Source of the DNA: Pelotomaculum schinkii
GTDB lineage: Bacteria; Bacillota; Desulfotomaculia; Desulfotomaculales; Pelotomaculaceae
Direction: 5' to 3'
Length of the DNA: 64,000 bases
Assembly: GCF_004369205.1 (NCBI RefSeq)
Contig: NZ_QFGA01000001.1
Coordinates: forward strand, 1,364,001 to 1,428,000
Shown: piece by piece, positions 34,198 to 43,030 of the stretch
Layout of the letters: every line of letters starts with the position of its first letter
How positions within the stretch are numbered: the first letter of the stretch is position 1
Program-made: the position numbers and the translations under genes
The notes under the pieces: model-generated
Told to the model about the DNA's origin: nothing
Seen by the model: only the letters and a program-made list of their open reading frames with translations
Database searches by the model: none

Positions 34198-36501
34198 CTA
34201 TTTCCAGCTGTTCAGAAGCTTGACCAGGGTTATGGCCGCTTCACCCCTGGATACATGGTCCTGCGGCCGGAAATAACCCTCCCGCGGCTCAAGCAGACCC
34301 ATAGCAACGGAGATGGCTGCGTGCCCCCGCAGGTGTTCGGGAATTTCAGCCGCATCCTGGAAATCCAGGACGTAAATATCACTCAGCCGGGCTACCCGGT
34401 ACAGGCCGATGGCGTGGATGGACCACCTGGCCATGAAAATGCGGGTGACCGGAGCGTCGGGGTCGGGCTGCTCGCCTTTTTGCAGGATACCCAGCTGCAC
34501 GGCTTGTTCGTAGTAGGGCTGGTACCAGGCCTCATTATTGCCCGTTGACAGCGGTCTTACTCCTCCTTCGGAATAGGTGCCGGCCTTAACCAGCATCGCA
34601 ATCAGTTCAGCCTGGGTCACCGCATCGTTTGGCCTGAATAAGCCGCCGGCGGCGCTGATAATGCCCGCGTCGGCCAGCATTTCCACGGCCTCCCGGGCAG
34701 GACTGCCGGCCAGGTCGGTAAATCCGCTCCCTTCGGAAGGCGCTTCCACAGCTTCTCCTTCAGAATTTAGGGGTTGGCCTGAAAAGGCGTCGAGCATGGT
34801 GAAATTTTGGTTGTTCAGGTGGTAGGTCAGGTAGATTTCAGCCTTAACCGTGCTTCCCTTCCACCGATCCTCCGGCCACAGGCCCAGGTAAGCCTCGGTC
34901 AGCGGCGCCTCCCGCAGAAAGACGCCGGCTGCGGCGTCAGCGTCCATAACGCCCTGGGGGTCCGGGAAGTCCACATCGTACCAGTTCATACGAAAACCGG
35001 TTATTTGCCCGGTCACTGCGTTCACATCCACGGTAAAGCCGTTGTCGGGAAACTGGATGCCGTCCCTGGCCACCCGGGACCAGACAAAGGTGTAAGCGCC
35101 GGGGAGCTGCTTTTCACTTAGATACGGTCCCATCACCGGCTGGGCGTCCTTGAAGACTACCTGTCCCCATTTCTCAGGTTGCGCTTCTTTAATAAAGCTT
35201 TCAGCAACCGTGCGGGCGTCCGCCTCGCTGAATTTGGGTTCTGTTGTTCCAAGCCTGTCCCAGATGTAGGATTCGTTCAAGTTGAAGGATACCAGTTCCC
35301 CGCTGGCGGCGTCCACGGAAATGTCCAGCCACTTCCGGTCCGGCTCGGTACCGGCCTCCCAGCTAAAATGCCAGGTCTTTTGGTCCGTAAAAAGATAGTC
35401 CTGCTCAATCCTGCTGCTGCGCAAGGCGTATTCGCCCGTCACATTTACGGCCGCCTTGGCCTTGGACAGCGCCGCATCCTGCGTCAGCAGGTTTTTGGCG
35501 CCTTCCACGGCGCTTACTTCCACCGGGTTCAGCTGATATTCTTCTCTCGCGGTACTGGGCATTTTCATCATCCCGGCGCCGCCGGCCCCGTCGTAAAGCA
35601 CGTAGTAATTCCCATTATCCAGGATTTTCCCGGTCAGGGCATCGATCAGAAGCTGTGATCTTTGGTCGGGCAAGCAGTAGACGAGCTTTATAGGAACCTC
35701 GCTGCCGCCTGGTATACGCGGCCGGAAGTAGTAAAGCTGGGGGCTTGCCTGGGTACGAAAGATCTGTTCGGCCGCCGGCTTGCTGATGCTCCCGCTTGGG
35801 TCGGGAAAGCTCGCGGCGTCGTCCCAGTTCAGGTTGAATCCGGTTACTTCGCCGGTGTCACCGTTAACCGTGACGTTTATACTGTTTTCCAGGTAGGGGA
35901 AACCGTTTACCACGCGGGCAAAACGATAGCTGTATTCCACCTGGCTCCGCGTCTGGGAAAGAAGCGGCGGGAAGTAATCCCGTCCGGCCTGCAGCCGGGT
36001 TTCTTGAAAACGTGACGGCTGTAATCTCTCCGCCAGGGCGGCCGCGATACCCTGGGCCTGCTCCCTGCTGTACGCGGGCAGCCCCTGGTAGCCGCTTCCG
36101 TCAAGCGAAGGATTCCACTGTGACATGCTCCAGATTTCCCCGGTCTGGGCGTTGACTCTTACATCAAAGTAACCTCCGGTCTTGGCGCTGCGGTTCCAGT
36201 GCAGTTCCCAAAAAGACCCTTGTTCCGACTGTTCGAACCCGTTTGTGAACTTGTCAAAGTCCGCCGGGACCGGGAAAGCGCCCCGGGCAATCTTGATCGC
36301 CTGCTCCAGGCTTACGGCAGCCTGCTGTCCCGCTTCCAGTGACTTGTCATTGTTGTCTGAAGCCTGGGCTGGGGCTGCAATTTTTTCCGGGGCATCCGCA
36401 GCCGCAGCTTGTGGCGGCCCAATGGCAACCTGCGTCACAAAGAAGCCAAGGGCCAGGACCAGCGCAAACAACCTTGACGCAACCAAATCTCGATATTTCA
36501 T
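34198..36501 (-). CDS. Secreted YcdB/PepSY-repeat protein with C-terminal S-layer homology domains
   Basis: This 767-residue exported protein has a signal peptide at 1-35 (LVASRLFALVLALGFFVTQV, cleavage near AAAADA). Several YcdB/PepSY-like modules follow across about 60-570. Each has the pattern of a helix (AVSLEQAIKIARGAFPVP, or EADARTVAESFI) followed by VNAQTGEI- or VDAASGEL-type strands. From about 590 there are two to three SLH repeats (FTDLAGSPAREAVEMLADAG, AVTQAELIAMLVKAG, VSRGEAAITLVKLLN) for attachment to the cell wall. PepSY modules are thought to inhibit or chaperone peptidases; the target here is unknown. ATG 36501 is chosen because GGAGGA lies close ahead, rather than the longer frame from 36534. 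Confidence 0.88.
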   Translation of the reverse strand: MKYRDLVASRLFALVLALGFFVTQVAIGPPQAAAADAPEKIAAPAQASDNNDKSLEAGQQAAVSLEQAIKIARGAFPVPADFDKFTNGFEQSEQGSFWELHWNRSAKTGGYFDVRVNAQTGEIWSMSQWNPSLDGSGYQGLPAYSREQAQGIAAALAERLQPSRFQETRLQAGRDYFPPLLSQTRSQVEYSYRFARVVNGFPYLENSINVTVNGDTGEVTGFNLNWDDAASFPDPSGSISKPAAEQIFRTQASPQLYYFRPRIPGGSEVPIKLVYCLPDQRSQLLIDALTGKILDNGNYYVLYDGAGGAGMMKMPSTAREEYQLNPVEVSAVEGAKNLLTQDAALSKAKAAVNVTGEYALRSSRIEQDYLFTDQKTWHFSWEAGTEPDRKWLDISVDAASGELVSFNLNESYIWDRLGTTEPKFSEADARTVAESFIKEAQPEKWGQVVFKDAQPVMGPYLSEKQLPGAYTFVWSRVARDGIQFPDNGFTVDVNAVTGQITGFRMNWYDVDFPDPQGVMDADAAAGVFLREAPLTEAYLGLWPEDRWKGSTVKAEIYLTYHLNNQNFTMLDAFSGQPLNSEGEAVEAPSEGSGFTDLAGSPAREAVEMLADAGIISAAGGLFRPNDAVTQAELIAMLVKAGTYSEGGVRPLSTGNNEAWYQPYYEQAVQLGILQKGEQPDPDAPVTRIFMARWSIHAIGLYRVARLSDIYVLDFQDAAEIPEHLRGHAAISVAMGLLEPREGYFRPQDHVSRGEAAITLVKLLNSWK

Positions 36502-36876
36502 TTTTTCCTCCTCCCTTATGTACGGGCTGGTCATGAAATGCCGCTAGTTAACCAGCTAAGGCCCACCGCCTAAACACTACCTTACTACTTTGACGTCAAT
36601 AAGCCTGCCCGGGTTTAACCCAACAGTCAAAAATTCATAGAAAACTGCCGCCTATTAAAATTTTAAACATTTTACGTGCTGACGGCAATTATGATTTCAA
36701 ATAAAGATTTACTTTATGGAAGTATTAAAATAAAATAAACTATTATAAAATAAAATACCGTTATCAATTGAACATGGATTATGGTCCATAATTATAGCCG
36801 AAAATTTTACCTACGTAAATGGTACCGCAGGATTAGTCTCTTGTCCCAATTGATTGGGATAGGAGGTTTTTATTTT
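36502..36876. other. Divergent intergenic region (SLH gene and M24 peptidase gene)
   Basis: This 375-base AT-rich gap holds the 5' ends of two divergent genes. On the minus strand TTGACG lies near 36590, a candidate -35 for the SLH gene. On the plus strand a run of TATTATAAAAT-like sequence at about 36735-36755 may hold a -10 for the peptidase gene. No gene or RNA was recognised apart from the inverted repeat listed next. Confidence 0.4.
36844..36859 (+). promoter_or_regulatory. Inverted repeat at the ribosome site of the M24 peptidase gene
   Basis: TCCCAAT (36844-36850) pairs with ATTGGGA (36853-36859), directly ahead of AGGAGG (36861-36866) and ATG 36877. A 6-bp stem with a TTGA loop would sit against the ribosome site, so it could be an operator or a translation-control hairpin. 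Confidence 0.35.
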
Positions 36877-38097
36877 ATGGTAATAACTAACCAGGGGGTA
36901 CGGATCGTGTTCGAGAATAATCAAACATGTTATACACCACAGGAGGAGCTATTCACAAGGATAGAAAGACTCCAGGGGCATCTGCTTACAGCCGGTATGC
37001 AAGCAGCCCTGATTGTGCAAAATGCCGATTTGTTTTATTTCAGCGGGACCTGCCAGGATGCCCACCTTTTGATTCCCGCCCGGGGCGAACCGCTTTTGAT
37101 GGTTAGAAAAAACTATGAAAGAGCGCTTGAAGAAAGCGCCCTGGACAAAATTATCGCTGTACAAAGCTACAAAGACATCGGCAGAAGTATTGCCGGAAGT
37201 TTAAAAAACAGAGGCGGGATCGGGCTGGAGCTTGACGTTTTGCCGGCCAACCTGTTCTTCCGTTACAAAAAGATGCTCGAACCGCTGGAAATCATTGATG
37301 TATCGGGGGCAATCCGGGAAATCAGGATGATCAAGAGCCCCTATGAAATTGAATGTATGAAAGAATGCATCCGCGTGACTTCTGAAATGTACAATGAGGT
37401 TCCAAATCTGCTCAAAGAAGGCATGACCGAAATTGAACTATCCAGCAGGCTGGAACTGTTGATGCGGGTAAAAGGAAACCAGGGCAACCCTCGCTTGAGG
37501 GCATTTAACCAGGAGGCGCCCCCGCATGTCTTGTCGGGGCGAAACTCAGCCTACCCCAGTTTTTTCGACGGACCCACAGGCGGCGCCGGCCTTAGCCCTG
37601 CTTTCCCACAGGGACCGGGCTTTAAAACAATCGGCCGGAACGAACCCATCCTGGTTGATTTTAGCGCTGTTATCAATGGTTATGTGGTCGACCATACCAG
37701 AATTTTTTCAATCGGACCACTTTCTGACAAACTGGTCGAGGCGCACAACACCGCCCTGGAGATCAAGCGCAGGTTTATACAAGAAATAAAGCCCGGCGCC
37801 AACGGCAAGGATTTCTATGATATGGCGGTCAACATGGCTGAAAAGGCGGGGCTTTCCAGCCATTTCATGGGATCCGGCGTTCATTTCGTCGGACACGGCC
37901 TCGGATTGGAACTTGACGAACTGCCGGTCATAGCCAAAAATCACCATGTCACCTTACAGTCCGGCATGGTTTTGGCGCTGGAGCCAAAGTTCGTCTTTCC
38001 AGGGGAGGGGACGGTCGGTGTTGAAGACACTTTTGTTTTGACTGAAAGCGGCCTGGAGCAATTAAATATGCTTGACGACTCAATCAAGATACTGTGA
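36877..38097 (+). CDS. M24-family Xaa-Pro aminopeptidase-like metallopeptidase
   Basis: This 406-residue protein has the creatinase N-terminal domain (FTRIERLQGHLLTAGMQAAL, LFYFSGTCQDAHLLIP) and a C-terminal pita-bread domain. Metal ligands are seen in LVDFSAVINGYVVDHTRIF (two Asp), VGHGLGLELDE (His), LALEPKF (Glu) and GVEDTFVLTE (Glu). Substrates are dipeptides or proline-containing peptides; the exact one is unknown. ATG 36877 is chosen because AGGAGG precedes it and the family homology begins there. The frame is open 32 codons further up but without a ribosome site. It ends in a strong terminator. Confidence 0.92.
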   Translation: MVITNQGVRIVFENNQTCYTPQEELFTRIERLQGHLLTAGMQAALIVQNADLFYFSGTCQDAHLLIPARGEPLLMVRKNYERALEESALDKIIAVQSYKDIGRSIAGSLKNRGGIGLELDVLPANLFFRYKKMLEPLEIIDVSGAIREIRMIKSPYEIECMKECIRVTSEMYNEVPNLLKEGMTEIELSSRLELLMRVKGNQGNPRLRAFNQEAPPHVLSGRNSAYPSFFDGPTGGAGLSPAFPQGPGFKTIGRNEPILVDFSAVINGYVVDHTRIFSIGPLSDKLVEAHNTALEIKRRFIQEIKPGANGKDFYDMAVNMAEKAGLSSHFMGSGVHFVGHGLGLELDELPVIAKNHHVTLQSGMVLALEPKFVFPGEGTVGVEDTFVLTESGLEQLNMLDDSIKIL

Positions 38098-38117
38098 GTC
38101 TCTCCAAGATAAGCTAC

Positions 38118-38162
38118 AGCCTTTCACCCGGACTAAAAGCATAATGGTGAAAGGCTTTTTTT
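38118..38162 (+). terminator. Strong rho-independent terminator after the M24 gene
   Basis: AGCCTTTCACC (38118-38128) pairs with GGTGAAAGGCT (38146-38156) in an 11-bp perfect stem followed by seven T, 20 bases after the stop. Confidence 0.88.
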
Positions 38163-38266
38163 GCATAAAATTTTTACATATGCCAATTTTTACATAGTAA
38201 GCTGAAGGATTTTTTCTCTAATTTCATGAATTAAACAACACATTAAAAGAGGGAGTTCTATTCATA

Positions 38267-40177
38267 ATGAAACACTTGTATGAGCTAATTAAGAACCACG
38301 AATCCTGGTTAACTTCCAGAGCGCTTTATTACGCCAAAGAACACAACTATGTAAAATACACGTCAACTTTAATTGAAGCCACGCGAAAAGCCGTTGAGGG
38401 CTTGTCGCAGGCGATTTATAGAGCTGTAAGTATTAGTGAACGGGTTCACGAATTGGGACCTGACGATGACTATACCGTCGACCCAACTGCTTCTTTTGGC
38501 ATCTTGGAGGCCAAAAAACATCGTGAGCGTGGTGTCACTCTTGATATGTTTTTAGGCAGGTTGAAATACTACCGCCAAAGTTTCATCGACCTGATCCATC
38601 AGGCAGGTTTTGCAAGAGACTATGACGACCACTGCCAGCTTTTTGTCAACAGGGTGTTTGACCGTATTGAGATAGGCTTTTGTCTGGAATGGACCGGAAA
38701 TGTCAGAAGTAAACTCATAAAAGATTTGCAAGACTGCAACCGGAATATAACCAATGAAAAAAATAAGTACCTAACCGTTTTCGAAAGCTTACCCAATCCG
38801 GTCATACTATTAAACAGCGATAACCAAATTGTAGTTATGAACCATGCCGCATCGGGACTACTTCTGGGGTCCTGCGCTCCAGGGGCGTATTACTACAGTG
38901 AAAAACAAAAAGAAGATCGACTGCCGTGGTTGCATGAGGAATTGATATCTTTTACAGCCTGCGATGATTCCACACTATCCTATGAATTTGAAAGAGAACT
39001 AAAAAACAAAAATGGAACCGGTTACTTTGAGGTTAAATTCACAAAAATGCTTGATGTAAGCGGTAAATTCAGCGGTACTGTTGTAATTCTCAATGATATT
39101 TCCAATCGTAAGGAGATGGAGGATAAGCTTCGCAAAGCTGAAGCTAAATTTCGTACGCTGGTTGAACAAATTCCCGCAGTCACCTATATTGAAGCACTCG
39201 ATAACGCCAGGACCAAAAAATACGTCAGCCCTCAAATAGAGCAACTGCTGGGCTTTTCTCCCGCTGAAATCATAGCTGATCCCAAACTCTGGTTTAGACA
39301 AATGCAGCCTGAGGATCACCAACGCTTACTAGAAATTTATCAAGGTAAAACAAGCGATATTCCAATAAGATCCGAATATTGCATGCTGAGCCGTAATGGC
39401 CGTAAGGTATGGGTCAGAGATGAGGCTACGATCCTATCGGACGAAACAGGGCAGCCTTATATGATACAAGGCGTGCTCCTGGACATCACCGAGCGCAAAC
39501 AGTTTGAAAATGAGATTGCCCGCCTGGACCGTCTAAACCTGATCGGAGAAATGGCTGCCGGAATCGGTCATGAAATCAGGAACCCGATGACCACCGTGCG
39601 CGGTTTCCTACAGTGGCTCTCGAACAAAAAAGAATGCGCTAAATATAAGGAATACTACGACCTGATGATAGATGAATTAAACAGGGCAAATTCAATCATT
39701 TCAGAATATCTATCCCTGGCCAAAAATAGAACTATAAACCTAAAGAACCAGAATCTCAATGCCATATTGGAAACTATGTTCCCTTTAATCCAGGCGGACG
39801 CCATGGTCTCTGATAAATATGTCGTTCTGGATTTGGCCGGTATTCCGGACCTGCTTCTGGATGAGAAGGAAATCCGCCAGCTTATCCTTAACCTCATTCG
39901 TAATGGACTGGAAGCAATGCCGGCCGGCTGCGCCATAACAATTAGAACGTATCAAGAAGGCAATAAAGCAATTCTGTCTATACAAGATGAAGGTCCTGGA
40001 ATTAATCCCGATGTAATTGAAAAGCTCGGCACCCCCTTCTTTTCAACTAAAGAACAAGGAGCTGGTCTGGGACTGGCTGTCTGTTACAGCATCGCCACCA
40101 GGCATGAGGCTGCCATTGATGTTAAGACAAGCCCAAATGGAACCACCTTTTTTGTTCAGTTTAAGACATCAAGATAG
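38267..40177 (+). CDS. PAS-domain sporulation-type sensor histidine kinase
   Basis: This 636-residue cytoplasmic kinase has an N-terminal helical sensor region (about 1-160), two PAS domains (about 165-280 and 295-415, the second with a PAC end LLDITERKQFE), HisKA with the phospho-acceptor in IGHEIRNPMTT, and HATPase_c with GLEAMPAG, DEGPGI and GAGLGLAV. No transmembrane helix is seen. The HisKA/HATPase pair and soluble layout match Bacillus KinA/KinE-type kinases that feed the Spo0F/Spo0A relay or phosphorylate Spo0A directly in clostridia. No response regulator is adjacent, which fits an orphan. Role in sporulation is inferred from type. GAGGGA precedes ATG 38267. Confidence 0.92.
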   Translation: MKHLYELIKNHESWLTSRALYYAKEHNYVKYTSTLIEATRKAVEGLSQAIYRAVSISERVHELGPDDDYTVDPTASFGILEAKKHRERGVTLDMFLGRLKYYRQSFIDLIHQAGFARDYDDHCQLFVNRVFDRIEIGFCLEWTGNVRSKLIKDLQDCNRNITNEKNKYLTVFESLPNPVILLNSDNQIVVMNHAASGLLLGSCAPGAYYYSEKQKEDRLPWLHEELISFTACDDSTLSYEFERELKNKNGTGYFEVKFTKMLDVSGKFSGTVVILNDISNRKEMEDKLRKAEAKFRTLVEQIPAVTYIEALDNARTKKYVSPQIEQLLGFSPAEIIADPKLWFRQMQPEDHQRLLEIYQGKTSDIPIRSEYCMLSRNGRKVWVRDEATILSDETGQPYMIQGVLLDITERKQFENEIARLDRLNLIGEMAAGIGHEIRNPMTTVRGFLQWLSNKKECAKYKEYYDLMIDELNRANSIISEYLSLAKNRTINLKNQNLNAILETMFPLIQADAMVSDKYVVLDLAGIPDLLLDEKEIRQLILNLIRNGLEAMPAGCAITIRTYQEGNKAILSIQDEGPGINPDVIEKLGTPFFSTKEQGAGLGLAVCYSIATRHEAAIDVKTSPNGTTFFVQFKTSR

Positions 40178-40223
40178 CTCCTTAAAATGAAATGCCATGG
40201 CTTCGGCTGACACCGTGTTACCC

Positions 40224-41324
40224 TTAAATCTTTTTCAGTATACTGCGAAACGGATCATATTCAACGCACTTGACCGGCTGCCTGGCAATGTGATGCAGAC
40301 AAAGGTTGCACGAGGTGCATTTAGACGGCCTCTTGTCGGGGCTGAATAACAGCCTCTCCGGCAGGTCCGGTTCACATATTAATGGACGGCAAATTCCTAT
40401 TAAATCCACCCCTTTTCCCAGGATCTCCTCCATTACCGGCAGGGAACGGATACCGCCGGTTAACGACAGGGCTGTCCTGGCCCCTGCCACAGCCTCTCGC
40501 ATGGCTTCAACAGCCTGGAGAAAATAGGCTTCTTTTGCTCCCGCCTCCGCCTTGAGTTTTGCCCGCAGCTTTGACTGCTCTTTGATCCCCCCGCTCAGTT
40601 CGATCAAGTCCACGCCCGCATCTGCCAGCCGTTTGGCCACCTGTACATAATCTTTAATGGTATTGCCGCCTTCAAGATAGTCATTCGTGTTTAGTTTCCA
40701 TAAGACAGGGAAGTCCGTACCTACCTGCCCGCGGACGGCAGAATAGACTTCGAGTGAAAACCGCATCCTGTTCTCCAGGCTGCCCCCCCATCGGTCATCA
40801 CGGTTATTGGTGACGGGACTAAGAAACTCACTCAACAGGTAACCGTGCGCCCCGTGTACCGCAACAGCGTCAAAGCCAGCTTCTTTGACTCTACGCGCCG
40901 CCCGGCCAAAGGCAGCTATCGTTTGTTGAATCTCATCTTCCTTTAAATCATTGAGCCTGTAGCCGCCGTCCATCGCGCCATAAGAATACCCGTAGCCTGC
41001 TGTGCCCTGGTGAAAAATCTGGACGGCACACTTGCAGCCGCCTCCGTATGTGTGCACAACTTTAGCCAATTTCTTCAGGCCGGGGATAAATTTATCATCA
41101 TAAACAGACATTTGATTTACAAAAGCCCTGCCCGAGGCTTCCACAGAAGCGGCGCCGGTCACTATGAGGCCCGTCCCTCCCCTTGCCAAATCATAATACA
41201 GTTTTAACAGCGCGTCAGCGACGTACCCCTCAATATCTGCCATGTTTTCCACAGTAGCCGAGCGTAAAAACCTGTTCTTGATTTCCATACTGTTAATTTT
41301 TAACGGTTTGCCAAGTAAACCCAC
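40224..41324 (-). CDS. NADH:flavin oxidoreductase, old-yellow-enzyme family
   Basis: This FMN barrel enzyme of about 366 residues has the N-terminal KPLKINSMEIKNRFLRSATV, the catalytic and substrate segments FHQGTAGYGYSYG and VHGAHGYLLSEFLSPVTNNR, and the FMN-phosphate site GGIRSL...GICRPLI. The C-terminal CTSCNLCLHH tail is like that of 2,4-dienoyl-CoA reductase-type OYEs that bind a 4Fe-4S cluster, but it lacks the second flavin domain. It reduces an alpha,beta-unsaturated compound of unknown identity. GTG 41324 is preferred, because GAGGGGGG lies 7 bases ahead; ATG 41381 has no site. A truncated MFS gene diverges from its 5' end. Confidence 0.88.
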   Translation of the reverse strand: MGLLGKPLKINSMEIKNRFLRSATVENMADIEGYVADALLKLYYDLARGGTGLIVTGAASVEASGRAFVNQMSVYDDKFIPGLKKLAKVVHTYGGGCKCAVQIFHQGTAGYGYSYGAMDGGYRLNDLKEDEIQQTIAAFGRAARRVKEAGFDAVAVHGAHGYLLSEFLSPVTNNRDDRWGGSLENRMRFSLEVYSAVRGQVGTDFPVLWKLNTNDYLEGGNTIKDYVQVAKRLADAGVDLIELSGGIKEQSKLRAKLKAEAGAKEAYFLQAVEAMREAVAGARTALSLTGGIRSLPVMEEILGKGVDLIGICRPLICEPDLPERLLFSPDKRPSKCTSCNLCLHHIARQPVKCVEYDPFRSILKKI

Positions 41325-41422
41325 TTTTTTGCCCCCCTCATGAAGCTGTTTGTGCAAACTGCCTGCGATTTTTAATTCCATTTTATCCGAACAGCTATTT
41401 AAGGTCTATCTATATTAGTTAA

Positions 41423-41956
41423 GTTACCCCATTTGCCGCCATCACCTTTTGGATGGCCATCCGCGGCGCGGGAATGGGTCTGTGCATGATGCCTGTAACT
41501 ACCGCTGGCATGAATACAGTACCGCCTCACCTGGTGGGTAAGGCATCCGCGTTGAGCAATGTGGTCCGGCAGGTCTCCGCGTCCTTCGGCATCGCCATAC
41601 TTACCACCATAATGCAGAAACGGGAAGCATTCCACTTTGCCAACCTGGCTCAATCAGTAAATATGAACGGCAACGAGGCTTATGCTTTGCAGACCGCTTT
41701 GCAGGACATGGCTATCCACCAGGGACTTAGCTATGGTACCGCGCAAGGTGTCGGCCTGGGTTTAGTAGCACAAAGAGTCACGCTGCTTTCCATGGTTAAC
41801 GCCATAGGCGACTGCTTTATTGTAGCGGCAGGGATGTGTCTGCTCGCACTTATACTCTGTTTTTGGCTAAAGGACAAGAAAAAACCGGTGGGACCTGCTG
41901 CAAGTTCCCCGGCTATAAAGGCGCCGGATGCAAAACCAGCTTTAAAAACACAATAG
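41423..41956 (+). pseudogene. C-terminal remnant of a DHA2-type MFS drug exporter
   Basis: After an in-frame TAA (41420) the frame reads FAAITFWMAIRGAGMGLCMM and ASALSNVVRQVSASFGIAIL, the late helices of the 14-helix EmrB/QacA family. It continues with the last helix (IVAAGMCLLALILCFWL) and a Pro/Ala tail. The first two thirds of the gene, including motif A, are missing and no start is seen. It is a deletion remnant next to the oxidoreductase gene. Confidence 0.75.
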
Positions 41957-41964
41957 CCCATACA

Positions 41965-42390
41965 CTAATATCTCTTTTTCGCAGCGCCCTGTGCTTTCAA
42001 TGTTCTTACTGTCAGGATAATCCCGGTTGTGGTCAAAAAAATCAATCCAATTGCCGCTATATCCAGAAGGATAGAAAGGTTTGCATTGTTTACTTTTCCG
42101 GAATGCAGCGCTTTAATGAAACCCATCATATTATTTTGCCCGCTGTAATTTTTCGCGCCTCCGCCTTGGGCCGCCTCTCCTTCAGCAGCTCTTTTGAATT
42201 CCGGCGCCTCTCTTCCAGGGGCCGCACCACCCGCTCCTGTTCTGTCCACCTGCACCCGCTGCTCCATGGACGGCATACTAGCGCCGATAAGCCACGGTTC
42301 AACCATAATGAGTCCTGTGACAGCCTCAATCAGTATTAATAAAGAAGTCAACAAACCAATCCATAAATGCAGCTGACGGCATTTTTTCAT
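41965..42390 (-). CDS. PepSY-associated membrane protein
   Basis: This 141-residue protein has two membrane helices: LHLWIGLLTSLLILIEAVTG at the N-terminus and ILLDIAAIGLIFLTTTGIIL near the C-terminus. The extracytoplasmic loop between them is Gly/Ala/Glu-rich. It matches the short PepSY-TM (DUF4857/PiuB-like) proteins, which span the membrane and often accompany iron uptake; no such genes are adjacent. ATG 42390 (second start codon of the frame) is used, with GGGAGA about 8 bases ahead. Confidence 0.75.
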   Translation of the reverse strand: MKKCRQLHLWIGLLTSLLILIEAVTGLIMVEPWLIGASMPSMEQRVQVDRTGAGGAAPGREAPEFKRAAEGEAAQGGGAKNYSGQNNMMGFIKALHSGKVNNANLSILLDIAAIGLIFLTTTGIILTVRTLKAQGAAKKRY

Positions 42391-42503
42391 CACGAATCTC
42401 CCTGGGTATTTTGTTAAACACCTTAAAACACACCTCTTGTATTATCTAATATCTATTACCATTTAGGCACTCAAACAAACCTTATCGGCCTCCAGAAAAA
42501 TGT

Positions 42504-42713
42504 TTAAAACCTACTTAAAAAAACCTCCTTCCCGGCAACCCGCGCGACCTGTTTTTTCGCCGGTAAAGACTGCTGCGGTCTAAATCTTCTAAGAGGTTTA
42601 TTATCGCTTTCCCACAAATCAAACAAATCGATAAAACACCTGTCCAACACTAAAGCCAGGGCCAGGCCTGAGATTTCTTCTGTTTTTACACCCTTTTTCT
42701 GCGAATTAAACAA
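42504..42713 (-). CDS. Small hypothetical protein
   Basis: A 69-residue frame starts at TTG 42713 with a good GGGAGGA site 7 bases ahead. The N-terminal part is helical (ISGLALALVLDRCFIDLFDL) and the C-terminal part is basic. There is no signal peptide and no known family. The ribosome site is the main support; it could be a chance frame. Confidence 0.45.
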   Translation of the reverse strand: MFNSQKKGVKTEEISGLALALVLDRCFIDLFDLWESDNKPLRRFRPQQSLPAKKQVARVAGKEVFLSRF

Positions 42714-42920
42714 CTGCAGTTCCTCCCTTGCCCCATAACATTATTAGGATTCATTGTAGCCTTCCTTTCTTAATAATTCGTGAAGATTTCATGAAAGTTA
42801 GCTGAATTTTTTTGGGTAAATAAGCGCACAAAAAAGAAGCCACCTTCTGGTTGTACCATCAAGTGACTTCTTAAAGAACATGATTTACTACCTTAAAATA
42901 TTTCAACCCTACTACGTTGC
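42714..42920. other. Intergenic region with weak hairpin
   Basis: AAGAAG-c-CAC pairs loosely with GTG-a-CTTCTT (about 42834-42875). No gene is seen. With the repeat and a GCCGC-gtta-GCGGC hairpin at 43000-43013, it fills the 317 bases between the small protein gene and tex. Confidence 0.3.
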
Positions 42921-42976
42921 CCAAATGCAAGTGCGGCGCTAACGCGCCGTGTGCGATTGAAATCGCACCCACATTT
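42921..42976. repeat. Palindromic intergenic repeat, copy 2 (inverted)
   Basis: The minus strand reads GTGGGTGCGATTTCAATCGC, then ACACGGCGCG, AGCGCCG and ACTTG, matching the left part of the element at 28989-29074 with only a few changes. The outer inverted copy present in the first element is absent. It ends 55 bases from the tex stop. Confidence 0.78.
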
Positions 42977-43030
42977 CTGAGTTTTCATTCTCTGCCGGCG
43001 CCGCGTTAGCGGCATGATTGTCTAACAAAG

